From Photobacterium sp. SKA34 (GTDB lineage: Bacteria; Pseudomonadota; Gammaproteobacteria; Enterobacterales; Vibrionaceae), in assembly GCF_000153325.1 (NCBI RefSeq), contig NZ_CH724141.1, positions 296,447 to 360,446 on the forward strand: a DNA stretch of 64,000 nt. The letters are read 5' to 3'. The position numbers were made by a program, and so were the translations under genes. Below, in pieces: positions 44,837 through 54,556 of the stretch; position 1 is the stretch's first letter, and the number at the start of each line of letters is the position of its first letter. A model generated the notes under the pieces. That model ran no database searches. It saw only the letters and a program-made list of their open reading frames with translations, and was not told the DNA's origin.

Positions 44837-46276
44837 ATGAAGAAAATTCGTTATTTTTTTATAATATCGATGATTGCCATCACCTCTGCGTGTGATGTTG
44901 AAAGAAAAATTGATTTTGAATCATTTTCAATCTTACATAATGAGAATCTATCTCGTGATATTCATGGCTTTATTATTACTGAAAACAGTAATCCACTTAA
45001 AATCCCATCATCATTTAATACTATTAGTCAGCTTTCCAATACTTTAATTCATAGCGATTGGCTATCTTCTAAGGATTATCTATCTAATATCAACGAACTT
45101 ATATACGCACTTGAAGAAACTCAATTAAAAGAAGCTCAAGTATTCATTAACGCTCTCAAACAAGCCAAAAAAAATTACGCACAAAATATCTTACGTGTTA
45201 ATGCCTATGCACAAACCCTACAATACTCTTACGATAAAACTTTAGATCGCTATACTGTAGAGGCTAGTGATTATCGAAAAAAAATCACATTACTTGAGAA
45301 ATCTAATGACTACTATTTGACGAATATCGCACGAGTAGAAAAAGAACTTGAGATCCAACGAGAGAAATATTTTAAGGCTAAAAAATCATTTATTAACAGA
45401 CTAAATGTAGCTCTTAAAGATCCAATAACAACTTTTAATATCAATGATAACTTGAACTTTAAAATTAGACAGAAAACTAAGCCAAAATGCGAAAAATTTT
45501 GGGGAGATTACGAAAGTATCAACACTAAAAATAATAATAATTGTGTTTATATCAATATTGATTATTTAGTGAGTAATGTAAGTAAAAACAATAAAGAATC
45601 AGTTCATCAAATCATTAAAAATAACGCATTGAATTTATGGAGTGAGTTAATTACTTTAAATGGTTTTTATGATACAAAGACAAATAAGACTTATTTTAAA
45701 AATAACTTACGTAGTCAATTAGCTAAACTTAAAAATGATTATTTAAAACGCAAACAATTGTGTGCTCATACCTGTCCTTCTGTGCCAATGTTAAAGCAAC
45801 AGTTAGCATCCTTAAAGGATGAAAAAAATAAGATAATAGAACCCTATATTTTAGATAAAAATAACAAAATAGATATTCACTCCACCGGTTTTAACAAAAT
45901 ATTAAATCGCAGTTTTCAATCCAATAATTTAGAGATAACAAATCCACTTAATACTTTTATTGCATTATATGATAACCCAAAAGCTGTCGATGCTTTTACA
46001 TCTGAGTACGCTCATAAAATAATTATTAATTATCCTAAAGAGTTTACTATTTCGATTAATCGTAACGGGCATTTTATTAAACCTAAAATTCCAACAAAAA
46101 ACTATAGCTTGTTTGTTAATGTTGGTTCAACATGCAGTATTATTTATCAACCTAATCGTCAAGGTTTACTGCCCAAAGTTATATCGGCTGACTCTTTAAA
46201 TGTAAAAACGAAGAATTGTGGTTTAGAAGAGCTAATCAAACATAATTTGGAACAAAAATGGTTCCTCTATGCGTAA
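44837..46276 (+). CDS. Unknown lipoprotein with coiled-coil region
   Basis: Exported lipoprotein of 479 aa with lipobox ITSAC (Cys19). Residues about 90-195 are a Lys/Glu-rich helical coiled coil (KALKQAKKNYAQNI-like stretches), followed by a mixed domain with Cys pairs (CEKFW/CVYIN and CAHTCPS). AT-rich, Lys/Asn/Ile-heavy composition differs from neighbours. No family is recognised. A perfect 14-bp stem closes it. Confidence 0.55.
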   Translation: MKKIRYFFIISMIAITSACDVERKIDFESFSILHNENLSRDIHGFIITENSNPLKIPSSFNTISQLSNTLIHSDWLSSKDYLSNINELIYALEETQLKEAQVFINALKQAKKNYAQNILRVNAYAQTLQYSYDKTLDRYTVEASDYRKKITLLEKSNDYYLTNIARVEKELEIQREKYFKAKKSFINRLNVALKDPITTFNINDNLNFKIRQKTKPKCEKFWGDYESINTKNNNNCVYINIDYLVSNVSKNNKESVHQIIKNNALNLWSELITLNGFYDTKTNKTYFKNNLRSQLAKLKNDYLKRKQLCAHTCPSVPMLKQQLASLKDEKNKIIEPYILDKNNKIDIHSTGFNKILNRSFQSNNLEITNPLNTFIALYDNPKAVDAFTSEYAHKIIINYPKEFTISINRNGHFIKPKIPTKNYSLFVNVGSTCSIIYQPNRQGLLPKVISADSLNVKTKNCGLEELIKHNLEQKWFLYA

Positions 46277-46300
46277 AAATATATCAATTCAAGTAGATAA

Positions 46301-46337
46301 TTATAAAGAATGTTTATCTTCTTAACATTCTTTATAA
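46301..46337. terminator. Bidirectional terminator
   Basis: A 14-base-pair perfect stem (TTATAAAGAATGTT at 46301-46314 with its complement at 46324-46337). It separates two convergent genes. Confidence 0.75.
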
Positions 46338-46368
46338 TTTTAAGAATTAATAAGTCAACTTGTCCTAC

Positions 46369-46845
46369 CTAATAATATCCAAAAGCAGTAGCGACTTGTA
46401 ACCAATTCTGTTGTGTTTGCTGATCGTGTTCTACAGAAGGTAAAAACTCAAGAACATGGATTATTGATGCATTTCCACCTGAACGACAATTCATACTATG
46501 CTGGTTTAATTCTGCGCTAAACAGCGGCATATTATTTTGTTTATCCACACACCAATTATCTACAACTTTACCACGGTGCTGTAAGCAGTAACTTGACACT
46601 AAGTGTAGAAATTGTCGTTGATGATTATCTTTAGAATCACAAACGATATTTTCATAATTGGCATAGCCCAATACAGGATGATAAACCGTAATACCCTGCT
46701 GCGGTGTTTGTGATAATTTGTAACTATCAATCGTCTCAATAAAACTTGTTGTTGACCCTAATGGTTTTGAAACGATTTCAGCTTGTATCATCAATGGACT
46801 AAATAAAAATGCACCGTACAGAACACTTAATATCAAACTCTTCAT
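46369..46845 (-). CDS. Hypothetical secreted protein
   Basis: Exported protein of 158 aa with a signal peptide ending near MIQAE. The mature part has five cysteines (around IVCDS, SYCLQ, NWCVD and NCRSG), suggesting disulfides in the periplasm. No family recognised. The start is the ATG at 46845 (a GTG two codons upstream is possible). Confidence 0.5.
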   Translation of the reverse strand: MKSLILSVLYGAFLFSPLMIQAEIVSKPLGSTTSFIETIDSYKLSQTPQQGITVYHPVLGYANYENIVCDSKDNHQRQFLHLVSSYCLQHRGKVVDNWCVDKQNNMPLFSAELNQHSMNCRSGGNASIIHVLEFLPSVEHDQQTQQNWLQVATAFGYY

Positions 46846-47125
46846 ACACACCGACCTATCGCTAATTGGTATACACAGTTTAAATCAACAACTACCATAT
46901 CACTGTATAGTGTTATAGCAGATATATTTATAAGCGTTTAAATTTAATAATATTTTTCATTTTTAAATAGTGGCAACTTTGTCAACAAATCTGTACATTA
47001 CAAAAGCCGCCATAATTACAATATTCATTTTAGATATATTTCTTACTATTAAGACAATTAATTCTCACTTAATAAGATACGGTATCCATATGTAGCTTTC
47101 ACTTATATTTGTCTGGAGACGATAT

Positions 47126-47314
47126 ATGGAAGATAAAACACTCATTGCGGATACTCATAGCATTCTTGAAGCCTTCATCGAAAATGGATTACACCGAAGA
47201 TACCCTATTTATTGCCAATTTCCTCATTGCGAAACCTTGATAGAAAAGCACCAATACGATGAAAGCTATGATATTGAATTTAATGATGGTTATCGCCATT
47301 ATAATGAAAAATGA
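47126..47314 (+). CDS. Small conserved-looking protein of unknown function
   Basis: A 62-aa cytoplasmic protein with a strong CTGGAGACG ribosome binding site. It has two cysteines (YCQFPHCETL) and an acidic C-terminus (DESYDIEFNDGY). Followed at once by a terminator, so a real small gene is likely. Family unknown. Confidence 0.6.
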   Translation: MEDKTLIADTHSILEAFIENGLHRRYPIYCQFPHCETLIEKHQYDESYDIEFNDGYRHYNEK

Positions 47315-47364
47315 TTTTAATTCTGGTTTGTATGAGTACAGGTTGGTCATAAAACAGATATAAA

Positions 47365-47392
47365 AAAACCGATGTTTATAAACATCGGTTTT
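47365..47392. terminator. Bidirectional terminator
   Basis: AAAACCGATGTTT (47365-47377) pairs perfectly with AAACATCGGTTTT (47380-47392). Lies between the small gene and aroG. Confidence 0.8.
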
Positions 47393-47408
47393 ATCAACTT
47401 ACTATTTG

Positions 47409-48460
47409 TTACGCTTGACGGCGCTTTTGTACATCTGCTGCTAATTGACGAAGTACTTTTTCTGTATCTTCCCAACCAATACATGCATCTGTAATACTTT
47501 GACCGTAAGTCGGTTCAACACCATCAACAATATCTTGACGACCTTCAACAAGGTGACTCTCAATCATTACACCAAAGATAGATTTGTTACCACTCGCAAT
47601 TTGTTCACCAACATCTTGTGATACTAGTGGCTGACGCTCAAATTTTTTCAAGCTATTTGCATGACTAAAATCGATCATCACTTTTGAGCGGTGGCCAGCA
47701 CCTTCAAGTTGATCTGTCACTGCTTTAACATGCTCAGCACTATAATTTGGCTCTTTACCACCGCGAAGGATAATATGGCAATCTTCATTACCTGCCGTTG
47801 ATACAATCGCAGAGTGACCGTATTTAGTCACAGATAAAAAGTGGTGAGGCGCACTTGCCGAACCTACAGCATCTGTTGCGATTTTAATATTACCATCTGT
47901 GCCGTTTTTAAAGCCTACAGGGCATGATAAACCTGACGCAAGTTCACGGTGAACCTGAGACTCTGTCGTACGTGCACCAATGGCGCCCCAACTGATCAAA
48001 TCTCCCATGTATTGAGGTGTGATCATATCAAGGAATTCGCCTGCTGTTGGTAGGCCTGATTCAGTTAAATCAAGAAGCAGTTTACGACCTATACGTAAAC
48101 CATCATTTAGTTGGAAACTGTTATCCATGTAAGGGTCATTAATCAACCCTTTCCAACCAACTGTTGTACGTGGCTTTTCAAAATAAACACGCATAACAAT
48201 TTCTAAATCAGCGTTAAGCTCATCTCGAAGTGTTTTAACTTTTTACCGTACTCTATTGCCGCATCAGTATCATGTATAGAACAAGGTCCAACAATCACAA
48301 GAAGACGGTCATCTTCTTCATTTAAGATATTGTGAATGGATTTTCGCGCTTGATATACTGTTTCTGAAGCTGCTTCTGAAGCTGAAAATTTTTCCAGTAT
48401 TGCAACTGGTGGTAATAGTTCTTTGATCTCGCTAATGCGGACATCATCTGTTTTATGCAT
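47409..48460 (-). pseudogene. aroG: DAHP synthase (AroG-type), frameshifted
   Basis: First enzyme of the shikimate pathway, condensing PEP and erythrose-4-phosphate. The N-terminal part (85 codons, IKELLPPVAILEKF, VIVGPCSIHD) and C-terminal part (261 codons, MRVYFEKPRTTVGWKGLIND onward) align end to end with AroG. In the middle the frame reads KLKHFEMSLTLI-stop; adding one A in the run at 48233-48236 (T on the plus strand) restores KLKTLRDELNADLEIVMRVY, the expected sequence. Repaired length is 350 aa, exactly typical. An essential-pathway gene broken in a homopolymer suggests a sequencing error unless other isozymes exist. Confidence 0.9.
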
Positions 48461-48907
48461 GCTTATACTTCCCGTATCGCTACACTACGTCTATGTCGGT
48501 CAATCGATGTAGTGTACTTATCTCCAAATAGTCGTATCTTAACTTATCGCCTTAACCCTTTTTGTGCAATGGGTTATTGACAGTAAAGTCGACATTTTTT
48601 TACTCAGTAACAACTTGGATGTATCCATCCTACCCAAGATAATTTACTAAAACTCTTAATATGCAGCCGGGTACATATTAAAAAGCATGTGTGGTATATT
48701 CCAAGATTGTTGAAGAATTACAACTGAACACTAAATGTCCATTCAAACATGGGATATTGATCTAAATAATCAGTTGTTTCGTTTATAGTTCGTTGTTATA
48801 TAATATTGAAATATAGTGTTAATTTTAATTTACGATGGCGTAACATAAAACCATTACTATTTACCGCTTACTATTGCAAACAACAATTTTATTAGTCGAG
48901 GTACGTC
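48461..48907. other. Divergent promoter region of aroG and the ABC operon
   Basis: About 450 bases without a gene. I looked for TyrR boxes and leader-peptide attenuators and found nothing convincing. Nothing else is supported. Confidence 0.4.
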
Positions 48908-49648
48908 TTGTTAGCTAAAGACGAGTTAATTACATTTAAAGAAGTAGACAAGTGGTATGGCGATTTTCATGCGCTAAAATCGATCAATTTGAGCATTCAT
49001 AAAGGTGAGCGATTAGTTATCTGTGGCCCATCTGGATCAGGTAAGTCGACTCTTATTCGTTGTATAAATGGACTTGAACAATATGATTCGGGACAAATTA
49101 CAGTAAATGGACATTTGTTAGATCCAAAGAATTTAAAAGCTGTACGTGGCAAAGTTGGTATGGTTTTCCAACATTTTAACCTTTTTCCTCATATGACAGT
49201 TTTAGATAACTTAACCCTTGCTCCTCGTCGAACATTAGGAATGACAAAGGCAGAGGCAGAAACACTAGCAATTCAATATCTAGAACGTGTCCATATTGCT
49301 CACCAAGCCAATAAATTCCCAGGACAACTATCTGGTGGACAACAACAACGTGTCGCAATTGCTCGCTCCCTTTGCATGAAACCCGATATTCTTTTGTTTG
49401 ATGAGCCCACCTCTGCATTAGATCCTGAAATGATTCATGAAGTACTTGATGTAATGAAGGAATTAGCAGGTGAAGGGATAACTATGGTATGTGTGACTCA
49501 CGAGATGGGATTTGCCCGAAAAGTAGCAGATCGTGTGGTTTTTATGGATGAAGGTGAAATCGTCGAAATTGCTCCTCCTGCACTTTTATTCGACCAACCG
49601 CAAAATACTAGAACCCAGTCTTTTCTTAGAAAAATTCTAAGTTACTGA
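48908..49648 (+). CDS. Polar amino-acid ABC transporter ATP-binding protein
   Basis: Cytoplasmic ATPase of 246 aa. Walker [11 protein letters not shown]-loop, signature LSGGQQQR, Walker [12 protein letters not shown] and H-loop (CVTHEMGF) are all present, typical of the GlnQ/AapP group. The start codon is TTG with GAGGT upstream. First gene of a four-gene operon with two permeases and a binding protein. Confidence 0.9.
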   Translation: MLAKDELITFKEVDKWYGDFHALKSINLSIHKGERLVICGPSGSGKSTLIRCINGLEQYDSGQITVNGHLLDPKNLKAVRGKVGMVFQHFNLFPHMTVLDNLTLAPRRTLGMTKAEAETLAIQYLERVHIAHQANKFPGQLSGGQQQRVAIARSLCMKPDILLFDEPTSALDPEMIHEVLDVMKELAGEGITMVCVTHEMGFARKVADRVVFMDEGEIVEIAPPALLFDQPQNTRTQSFLRKILSY

Positions 49649-49655
49649 GGTAAAA

Positions 49656-50474
49656 ATGATAACTAAACCTCAGACAACATCAGCTTTCATCAAAATACTT
49701 AAGCCCGTTATTAGTGGTTTATTGCAAATTACCGTTATTATTTTGGCCATTGCATGGTTACTAAATAGCGGTGCCGATGCGATGAATTATAACTGGCAAT
49801 GGTACCGTGTTCCTCAGTATCTATTTTTTAAAGAAGACGGTGAGTGGTTTTCTGCCGAGCTTATTGATGGTTTACTCATCACCATTAAAATATCTGCCAT
49901 TAGCCTTATTTTTACGGTTATTTTTGGCTTAGTAACAGCGCTTTTACGTTTATCTCACTCGATTGTTGGTCGCTCTCTCGCACGTGGGTATATTGAAGTT
50001 ATTCGTAATACCCCACTACTTGTTCAAATTTATCTGCTGTATTTTGTATTTGGTCCGGTATTAGGATTAGAACGTTTTACTACAGCCGTATTGGGACTTT
50101 CATTATTTCAAGGAGCCTATACCGCAGAAATATTTCGTTCTGGTCTAATGAACATTCCTAAAGGGCAATTTGAAGCGGCTGAAAGTCTTGGGTTAAGTAA
50201 AGTTGATAGCTATCGGTATATAATCTTACCTCAAATGTTACGTCGTATCTTACCAGCACTAACAAACGAAGCTGTCTCGTTAGTAAAAAATTCTTCTATT
50301 GTCAGTATCATGGCTATATTTGATTTAACGACACAAGGACGCGATATAGTCGCTGATACAGCGATGCCCTTTGAGATCTGGTTCACAATCGCAGCAATGT
50401 ACTTATGCATAACGTTGCTTTTATCAGCATTTGCAACATTGTTAGAACACAAACTTGCGACACCTACTCATTAA
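49656..50474 (+). CDS. Amino-acid ABC transporter permease (first)
   Basis: Inner-membrane permease of 272 aa of the HisMQ type. The cytoplasmic coupling loop EAAESLGLSKVDSYRYIILPQ (split in the usual EAA-G pattern) and LVKNSSIVSIMA are present. It follows the ATPase gene by seven bases and pairs with the second permease in a heterodimer. Confidence 0.88.
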   Translation: MITKPQTTSAFIKILKPVISGLLQITVIILAIAWLLNSGADAMNYNWQWYRVPQYLFFKEDGEWFSAELIDGLLITIKISAISLIFTVIFGLVTALLRLSHSIVGRSLARGYIEVIRNTPLLVQIYLLYFVFGPVLGLERFTTAVLGLSLFQGAYTAEIFRSGLMNIPKGQFEAAESLGLSKVDSYRYIILPQMLRRILPALTNEAVSLVKNSSIVSIMAIFDLTTQGRDIVADTAMPFEIWFTIAAMYLCITLLLSAFATLLEHKLATPTH

Positions 50475-50506
50475 TTGATCATTTTTAACGATATGGAGAC
50501 GGAAAA

Positions 50507-51319
50507 ATGAAACGTTTTTTTGCGGTACTGATCACCGCATTAACCCTTTTACTGAGTGCTAGCCATGCATTAGCGGCAGAAAAAAGCACATTAGAACAAG
50601 TTAAAGAGCGCGGTACATTACGTGTTGGTTTATCAACATTCGTGCCTTGGGCAATGCGTGATAAGCAAGGAGAGCTGATTGGTTTTGAAGTTGATGTTGC
50701 TAAACGACTCGCTAAAGATGCCGGTGTAAAAATTGAATTTATTCCTACTGCATGGGACGGAATTATTCCTGCACTTCTAGCTGGCAAATTTGATGTGATC
50801 ATAGGCGGTATGTCAATAACACCACAACGTAACTTGAGTGTTCTTTTCACAACTCCTTATTCTCATTCAGGTGTACAACTTGCTGCAAGTAAAGAGCTAG
50901 CAGGCGATAAGCTCTCTATTGCTGATTATAACAAGCGTAGTGTGACTTTAGCTGTACGTCGTGGTGCAGTAACAGTTCAAACAGCAAAGAAATACTTTCC
51001 AAAAGCGAAACTTCGTCAATTTGACGATGAATCACAAGCATTCCAAGAAGTCTTAAACGGCAATGCGCAAGCGGTATTGGCATCAACGCCAAAACCAGAA
51101 CAAATGACATTACAATACAAAGATAAGCTATTTCTACCTTTTAAAGAACGTTTAAGCCAGGGTTCTGAAGGTTTCGCCATTCGACAAGGTGACTTCAACC
51201 TACTGAACTTCTTCAATAACTGGATCTTACTGCGCACTCAGGATGGCTGGTTAAAAGAGCGTTATGACTATTGGTTTACAACTGTCGATTGGCAGAACCA
51301 GGTGAAAGAAGGTCAATAA
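50507..51319 (+). CDS. Amino-acid ABC transporter substrate-binding protein
   Basis: Periplasmic binding protein of 270 aa with a signal peptide ending LALA. The SBP_bac_3 fold is marked by GTLRVGLSTFVPWAM, GFEVDVAKRLAKDAG and FDVIIGGMSITPQR. A GGAGACGG ribosome binding site precedes it. The substrate is a polar amino acid, not identified from sequence alone. Confidence 0.88.
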   Translation: MKRFFAVLITALTLLLSASHALAAEKSTLEQVKERGTLRVGLSTFVPWAMRDKQGELIGFEVDVAKRLAKDAGVKIEFIPTAWDGIIPALLAGKFDVIIGGMSITPQRNLSVLFTTPYSHSGVQLAASKELAGDKLSIADYNKRSVTLAVRRGAVTVQTAKKYFPKAKLRQFDDESQAFQEVLNGNAQAVLASTPKPEQMTLQYKDKLFLPFKERLSQGSEGFAIRQGDFNLLNFFNNWILLRTQDGWLKERYDYWFTTVDWQNQVKEGQ

Positions 51320-51323
51320 ATTA

Positions 51324-52259
51324 ATGTCTTCCTGCTCAACTGCAAAGGAAGCCACATCGCAGCCGAATAAACGTTCGGCTGCTAGCTTTACTTTGCCCCA
51401 ACTTAAACTTCTCGATTACATCTTGCTTTTAGTGGTAGGATGTTTTCTTGGCTGGCTATATTACCGCTCATCAATTGGTATTCATTATCACTGGCAGTGG
51501 CAAGAAGCCTTTGATTTGATTTTTTCATCAAGCCAAAACAATGAGATGCCTTATTTTTTTCAAGGCGTCTTCAGTACAATTCGTATCAGCTTATGGGGAA
51601 TGTTATTTGCTGCTATTTTTGGCTTGCTATTAGCACTCGCTCGTCGCTCTCCACTTCTTTTTTTACGACTACCCGCCAATGCATATATCCAATTAGTACG
51701 TAACATACCGCCTTTAGTCTTTGTTTTTATCTTTTACTTTTTTATTTCAAGCCAACTAGTACCACTACTTGGCTTGAATGATTTGTTTCGTTTTTACAAT
51801 GGACAAGAGAACGTTCTCCAGTCTTTTCTTTTTGGTAGTAGCCGATTATGGGAAAACCTATTTTCAGGAATTTTATGTGTCGGCCTGATTGCTGCCGCTT
51901 ATATCGCTGAAGTCATTCGTGCTGGTCTCGATTCAATCGATAAAGGGCAATGGGAAGCGGCGGATTCTCTAGGCCTATCTAAATTAGATCGTTTTCGCTT
52001 TGTCATCTTTCCACAAGCCATTGCAGGCATTGTGCCTGCACTTGCAGGTCAATTTATCTCAATCGTGAAAGATTCATCAATTATCTCATTGATCTCGATA
52101 CAGGAGATAACCTTCGTCGGCAGTGAAATGGCAAACTCATCGGGGTTAATTTTTGAAATTTGGTTACTTGTTGGCGCTGTTTACTTAATTTTATGTCTAT
52201 CTTTATCTCTTTTATTCAACAAATTAGAGAAACGTAGCTTACGCCATCTTCAGCGTTAG
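51324..52259 (+). CDS. Amino-acid ABC transporter permease (second)
   Basis: Inner-membrane permease of 311 aa with the EAA loop EAADSLGLSKLDRFRFVIFP and LVRNIPPLVFVFI. Its first cytoplasmic region is longer than in the partner. It completes the operon (ATPase, permease, binding protein, permease), an order seen in several Vibrionaceae polar amino-acid importers. Confidence 0.88.
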   Translation: MSSCSTAKEATSQPNKRSAASFTLPQLKLLDYILLLVVGCFLGWLYYRSSIGIHYHWQWQEAFDLIFSSSQNNEMPYFFQGVFSTIRISLWGMLFAAIFGLLLALARRSPLLFLRLPANAYIQLVRNIPPLVFVFIFYFFISSQLVPLLGLNDLFRFYNGQENVLQSFLFGSSRLWENLFSGILCVGLIAAAYIAEVIRAGLDSIDKGQWEAADSLGLSKLDRFRFVIFPQAIAGIVPALAGQFISIVKDSSIISLISIQEITFVGSEMANSSGLIFEIWLLVGAVYLILCLSLSLLFNKLEKRSLRHLQR

Positions 52260-52700
52260 GTATGCAAAAAAAGCCCTGAGTGCATATTGATTGAAAATAT
52301 CGTTGTATTCAGGCTTATTTTACTCAAAACTTCATCTATTAAGAAAAATCTAACATTAACGTTCACGCTTTTGTTTGTTAAACGCAAATCTTGGTCTCTA
52401 TTTAATTAAATATTACCTAGTAATAACTATAAATCGCTATCATGACTGCAGAACAATTAATTAAAACAAAAATATAATTATAAATACAATCGGTAATCAT
52501 AAACTTCTTATGCAATTAAATCATATCGCTAAGGTACAATGCTGTTTGGTTTTTTATAGTGACTTCTCAATATCAAAAGTAATACTCTACACGTGATCAT
52601 TATTACTCACTGGTAATAATTATTTGTATAAATATCACTTGGCGAATCGTCTTCTTTGACACTAAAATGCGCGTCTCTTATTTAATGATAGATAATCGTT
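52260..52700. other. Intergenic region
   Basis: A weak stem (AGCCCTGA with TCAGGCT, large loop) at about 52273-52315 may end the ABC operon. The remaining AT-rich DNA shows no gene or clear site. Confidence 0.4.
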
Positions 52701-53054
52701 ATGTTTAAACTATTAACATCTATGCCCCCTTTTTTAGCTTTATCTATTGCCATTGTGTTTGAAGTGATCGCAACTTCTTTCATTCCTAAAGCGGAGCAAT
52801 TTACTAAACTGATCCCAAGTGCGGTTGTACTTATCGGTTATGCTGTCGCTTTTTTTCTATTATCTGTCACCGTTAAAACCATGCCCGTTGGTATAGTTTA
52901 TGCGATTTGGAGTGGTGCAGGGATAGTCCTTGTTGCAACGATTAGCTTTTTTCTTTATGGACAACGCTTAGATTTACCCGCAATTATAGGCATTGGTTTT
53001 ATTATTATTGGTGTTTTAATTGTTAATCTATTATCGAAAACCGTCGGCCATTAA
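52701..53054 (+). CDS. Small multidrug resistance (SMR) family protein
   Basis: Four-helix inner-membrane protein of 117 aa of the EmrE/Gdx family, which exports cationic drugs or guanidinium by proton exchange. The essential Glu of helix 1 is present (AIVFEVIATS) and YAIWSGAGIVLVA matches helix 3. An ATG seven codons downstream (52722) would also serve as start. EmrE-like drug versus guanidinium specificity cannot be settled by eye. Confidence 0.85.
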   Translation: MFKLLTSMPPFLALSIAIVFEVIATSFIPKAEQFTKLIPSAVVLIGYAVAFFLLSVTVKTMPVGIVYAIWSGAGIVLVATISFFLYGQRLDLPAIIGIGFIIIGVLIVNLLSKTVGH

Positions 53055-53069
53055 CTAATCACTCCAATA

Positions 53070-53107
53070 AAAAAGGCAGTAACCATCTCCCGATTACTGC
53101 CTTTTTG
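53070..53107. terminator. Bidirectional terminator
   Basis: A 13-base-pair perfect stem (AAAAAGGCAGTAA with TTACTGCCTTTTT) with an 11-base loop between convergent genes. Confidence 0.88.
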
Positions 53108-53127
53108 CATTTTCACTTTAATCTATA

Positions 53128-53631
53128 TCATACAGTGTATGTGCGCAGCCTCGCCATATGGTATACATTAACAAACTCGCCATTACGAAACGCGAAGTTT
53201 TTCGCCTCGCCTTCAATTTCAAAACCATGTTTTTGATAAAGCTTCATTGCAGCAATGTTGTCTTTATATACTTCTAACTCGATACGTTGCACATTGAGCC
53301 ATTTGTCTGACAACATCAAGGCTGACTGTATCAACTGTCCACCAACGCCTTTACCTTGAAATGTCTCTTTCACACCCATACCAAAGCTCGCAACGTGCCT
53401 GCGTCTTGGGTTATCACAAACCGAAAGTCCGAACTGCCCGACAATTTCTCCCTCATATTCCGCGACCAAGCTATAGCAGCCTTGAGGTAAACTCGTTAAG
53501 CGCGAAGTCCAACGATCTAAAGATGGAAATGGAAGCTGGAGTGTTCCACCATACGTGACTTCAGATTCATAAATAGCTTTTACACCTTCAATATCTTTGC
53601 TTTCGCTATGTCGAATAATGACACCTTCCAT
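53128..53631 (-). CDS. YhhY-type GNAT N-acetyltransferase
   Basis: Acyltransferase of 167 aa. N-terminal EGVIIRHSESKDIEGV, TLQLPFPSLDRW, the acetyl-CoA motif FQGKGVGGQLI, and IELEVYKDNIAAMKLYQKHGFEIEGEAKNFA (in two parts) match YhhY, an amino-acid N-acetyltransferase family. The ATG at 53631 follows AAGGAG. It shares direction with, and lies 42 bases from, the upstream SDR gene. Confidence 0.8.
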   Translation of the reverse strand: MEGVIIRHSESKDIEGVKAIYESEVTYGGTLQLPFPSLDRWTSRLTSLPQGCYSLVAEYEGEIVGQFGLSVCDNPRRRHVASFGMGVKETFQGKGVGGQLIQSALMLSDKWLNVQRIELEVYKDNIAAMKLYQKHGFEIEGEAKNFAFRNGEFVNVYHMARLRTYTV

Positions 53632-53673
53632 ACATCGCACTCCTTCTTCTTTCATTACAGCGTAACTTTATTA

Positions 53674-54363
53674 CTACCACGCAATTAAGCTTCCGTCGTA
53701 GTTAATAAACGCCCCTGAACAGCTTGGTGAACTTTGCTCTATCACTTCAAATAATCCTTTAGCTGATGTTGTTGTATCAATAAGCGCATTAGGGCCACCC
53801 ATCTCTGTTTTCACCCAGCCAGGATGTAAAGCAATAACCGTAAAACCCTCGCCACGAAGATCATTGCTTAAACTTTTTACTACAGAATTAAGTGCTGCTT
53901 TTGATGAACGATAAATATAGCCGCCACCTGACGTATTCTCTGTCATGCTGCCAACTTTTGAAGACATGCAGGCTATTTTTTTTGTCGTTCCATTTTTGAG
54001 TAATGGGTATAAGCTTTCAATTAACTTTAATGGTGCAATCGTATTTATTTCAAAAACACGACGCCATTCTTCGGCATCTGTCTGTCCAAAGCCGTAGCCT
54101 TTTGGACCATAATAACCGGCGTTATTTATCACAAGATCGAGGTTTGGTAATTGAGTTGCTAGCTGATCAAGTTGGTCATAGTTAGTTACATCCAATGAAT
54201 GAATAATGAGATCAGCATTATGGCAGGCAAGGTCTTGCAGATCTAACGCTGCTTCTAATGATCTCGAGGTAGCATGAACCAGCCAACCTTCCGATAAATA
54301 CTGCTTTACTAATCCTAGACCAATGCCACGATTAGCTCCTGTTATCAATACGCTTTTTTTCAT
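53674..54363 (-). CDS. Short-chain dehydrogenase/reductase
   Basis: NAD(P)-dependent oxidoreductase of about 229 aa. TGANRGIGLGL (cofactor loop), NNAGYYG, and the YRSSKAALN catalytic Tyr-Lys motif (with upstream Ser in CMSSKVGSM) are all present. AAGGGATGG precedes the tandem ATG codons at 54366/54363. C-factor/CsgA-like SDR. It diverges from the sit operon, and the shared region includes Fur-type palindromes. Confidence 0.85.
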   Translation of the reverse strand: MKKSVLITGANRGIGLGLVKQYLSEGWLVHATSRSLEAALDLQDLACHNADLIIHSLDVTNYDQLDQLATQLPNLDLVINNAGYYGPKGYGFGQTDAEEWRRVFEINTIAPLKLIESLYPLLKNGTTKKIACMSSKVGSMTENTSGGGYIYRSSKAALNSVVKSLSNDLRGEGFTVIALHPGWVKTEMGGPNALIDTTTSAKGLFEVIEQSSPSCSGAFINYDGSLIAW

Positions 54364-54471
54364 CATCCATCCCTTAACCATCAATAAAAAATAATAATCG
54401 TTATTAATTCAATATACCGATTGAATATATGCAAACAACCTTAAAAACCAACAAAAGCAAAAACCACTTTA

Positions 54472-54488
54472 TTGATAATAATTATCAA
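54472..54488. promoter_or_regulatory. Fur box upstream of the sit operon
   Basis: TTGATAATAATTATCAA, a perfect 8-1-8 inverted repeat, is very close to the Fur consensus and lies about 70 bases before sitA. A further 6-3-6 palindrome (TAATAA/TTATTA, about 54393-54407) sits near the SDR promoter. Confidence 0.75.
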
Positions 54489-54556
54489 TTGTATTTGAGG
54501 TTTGTGTTTGTTATAACTTTGATAAATACATTACTTTCTTTACAGGGATAAAAAGG

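Noticed and set aside
48540..48650. TyrR box ahead of aroG
   Set aside because: GTAAA/TTTAC half-sites occur, but spacing does not fit TGTAAA-N6-TTTACA.
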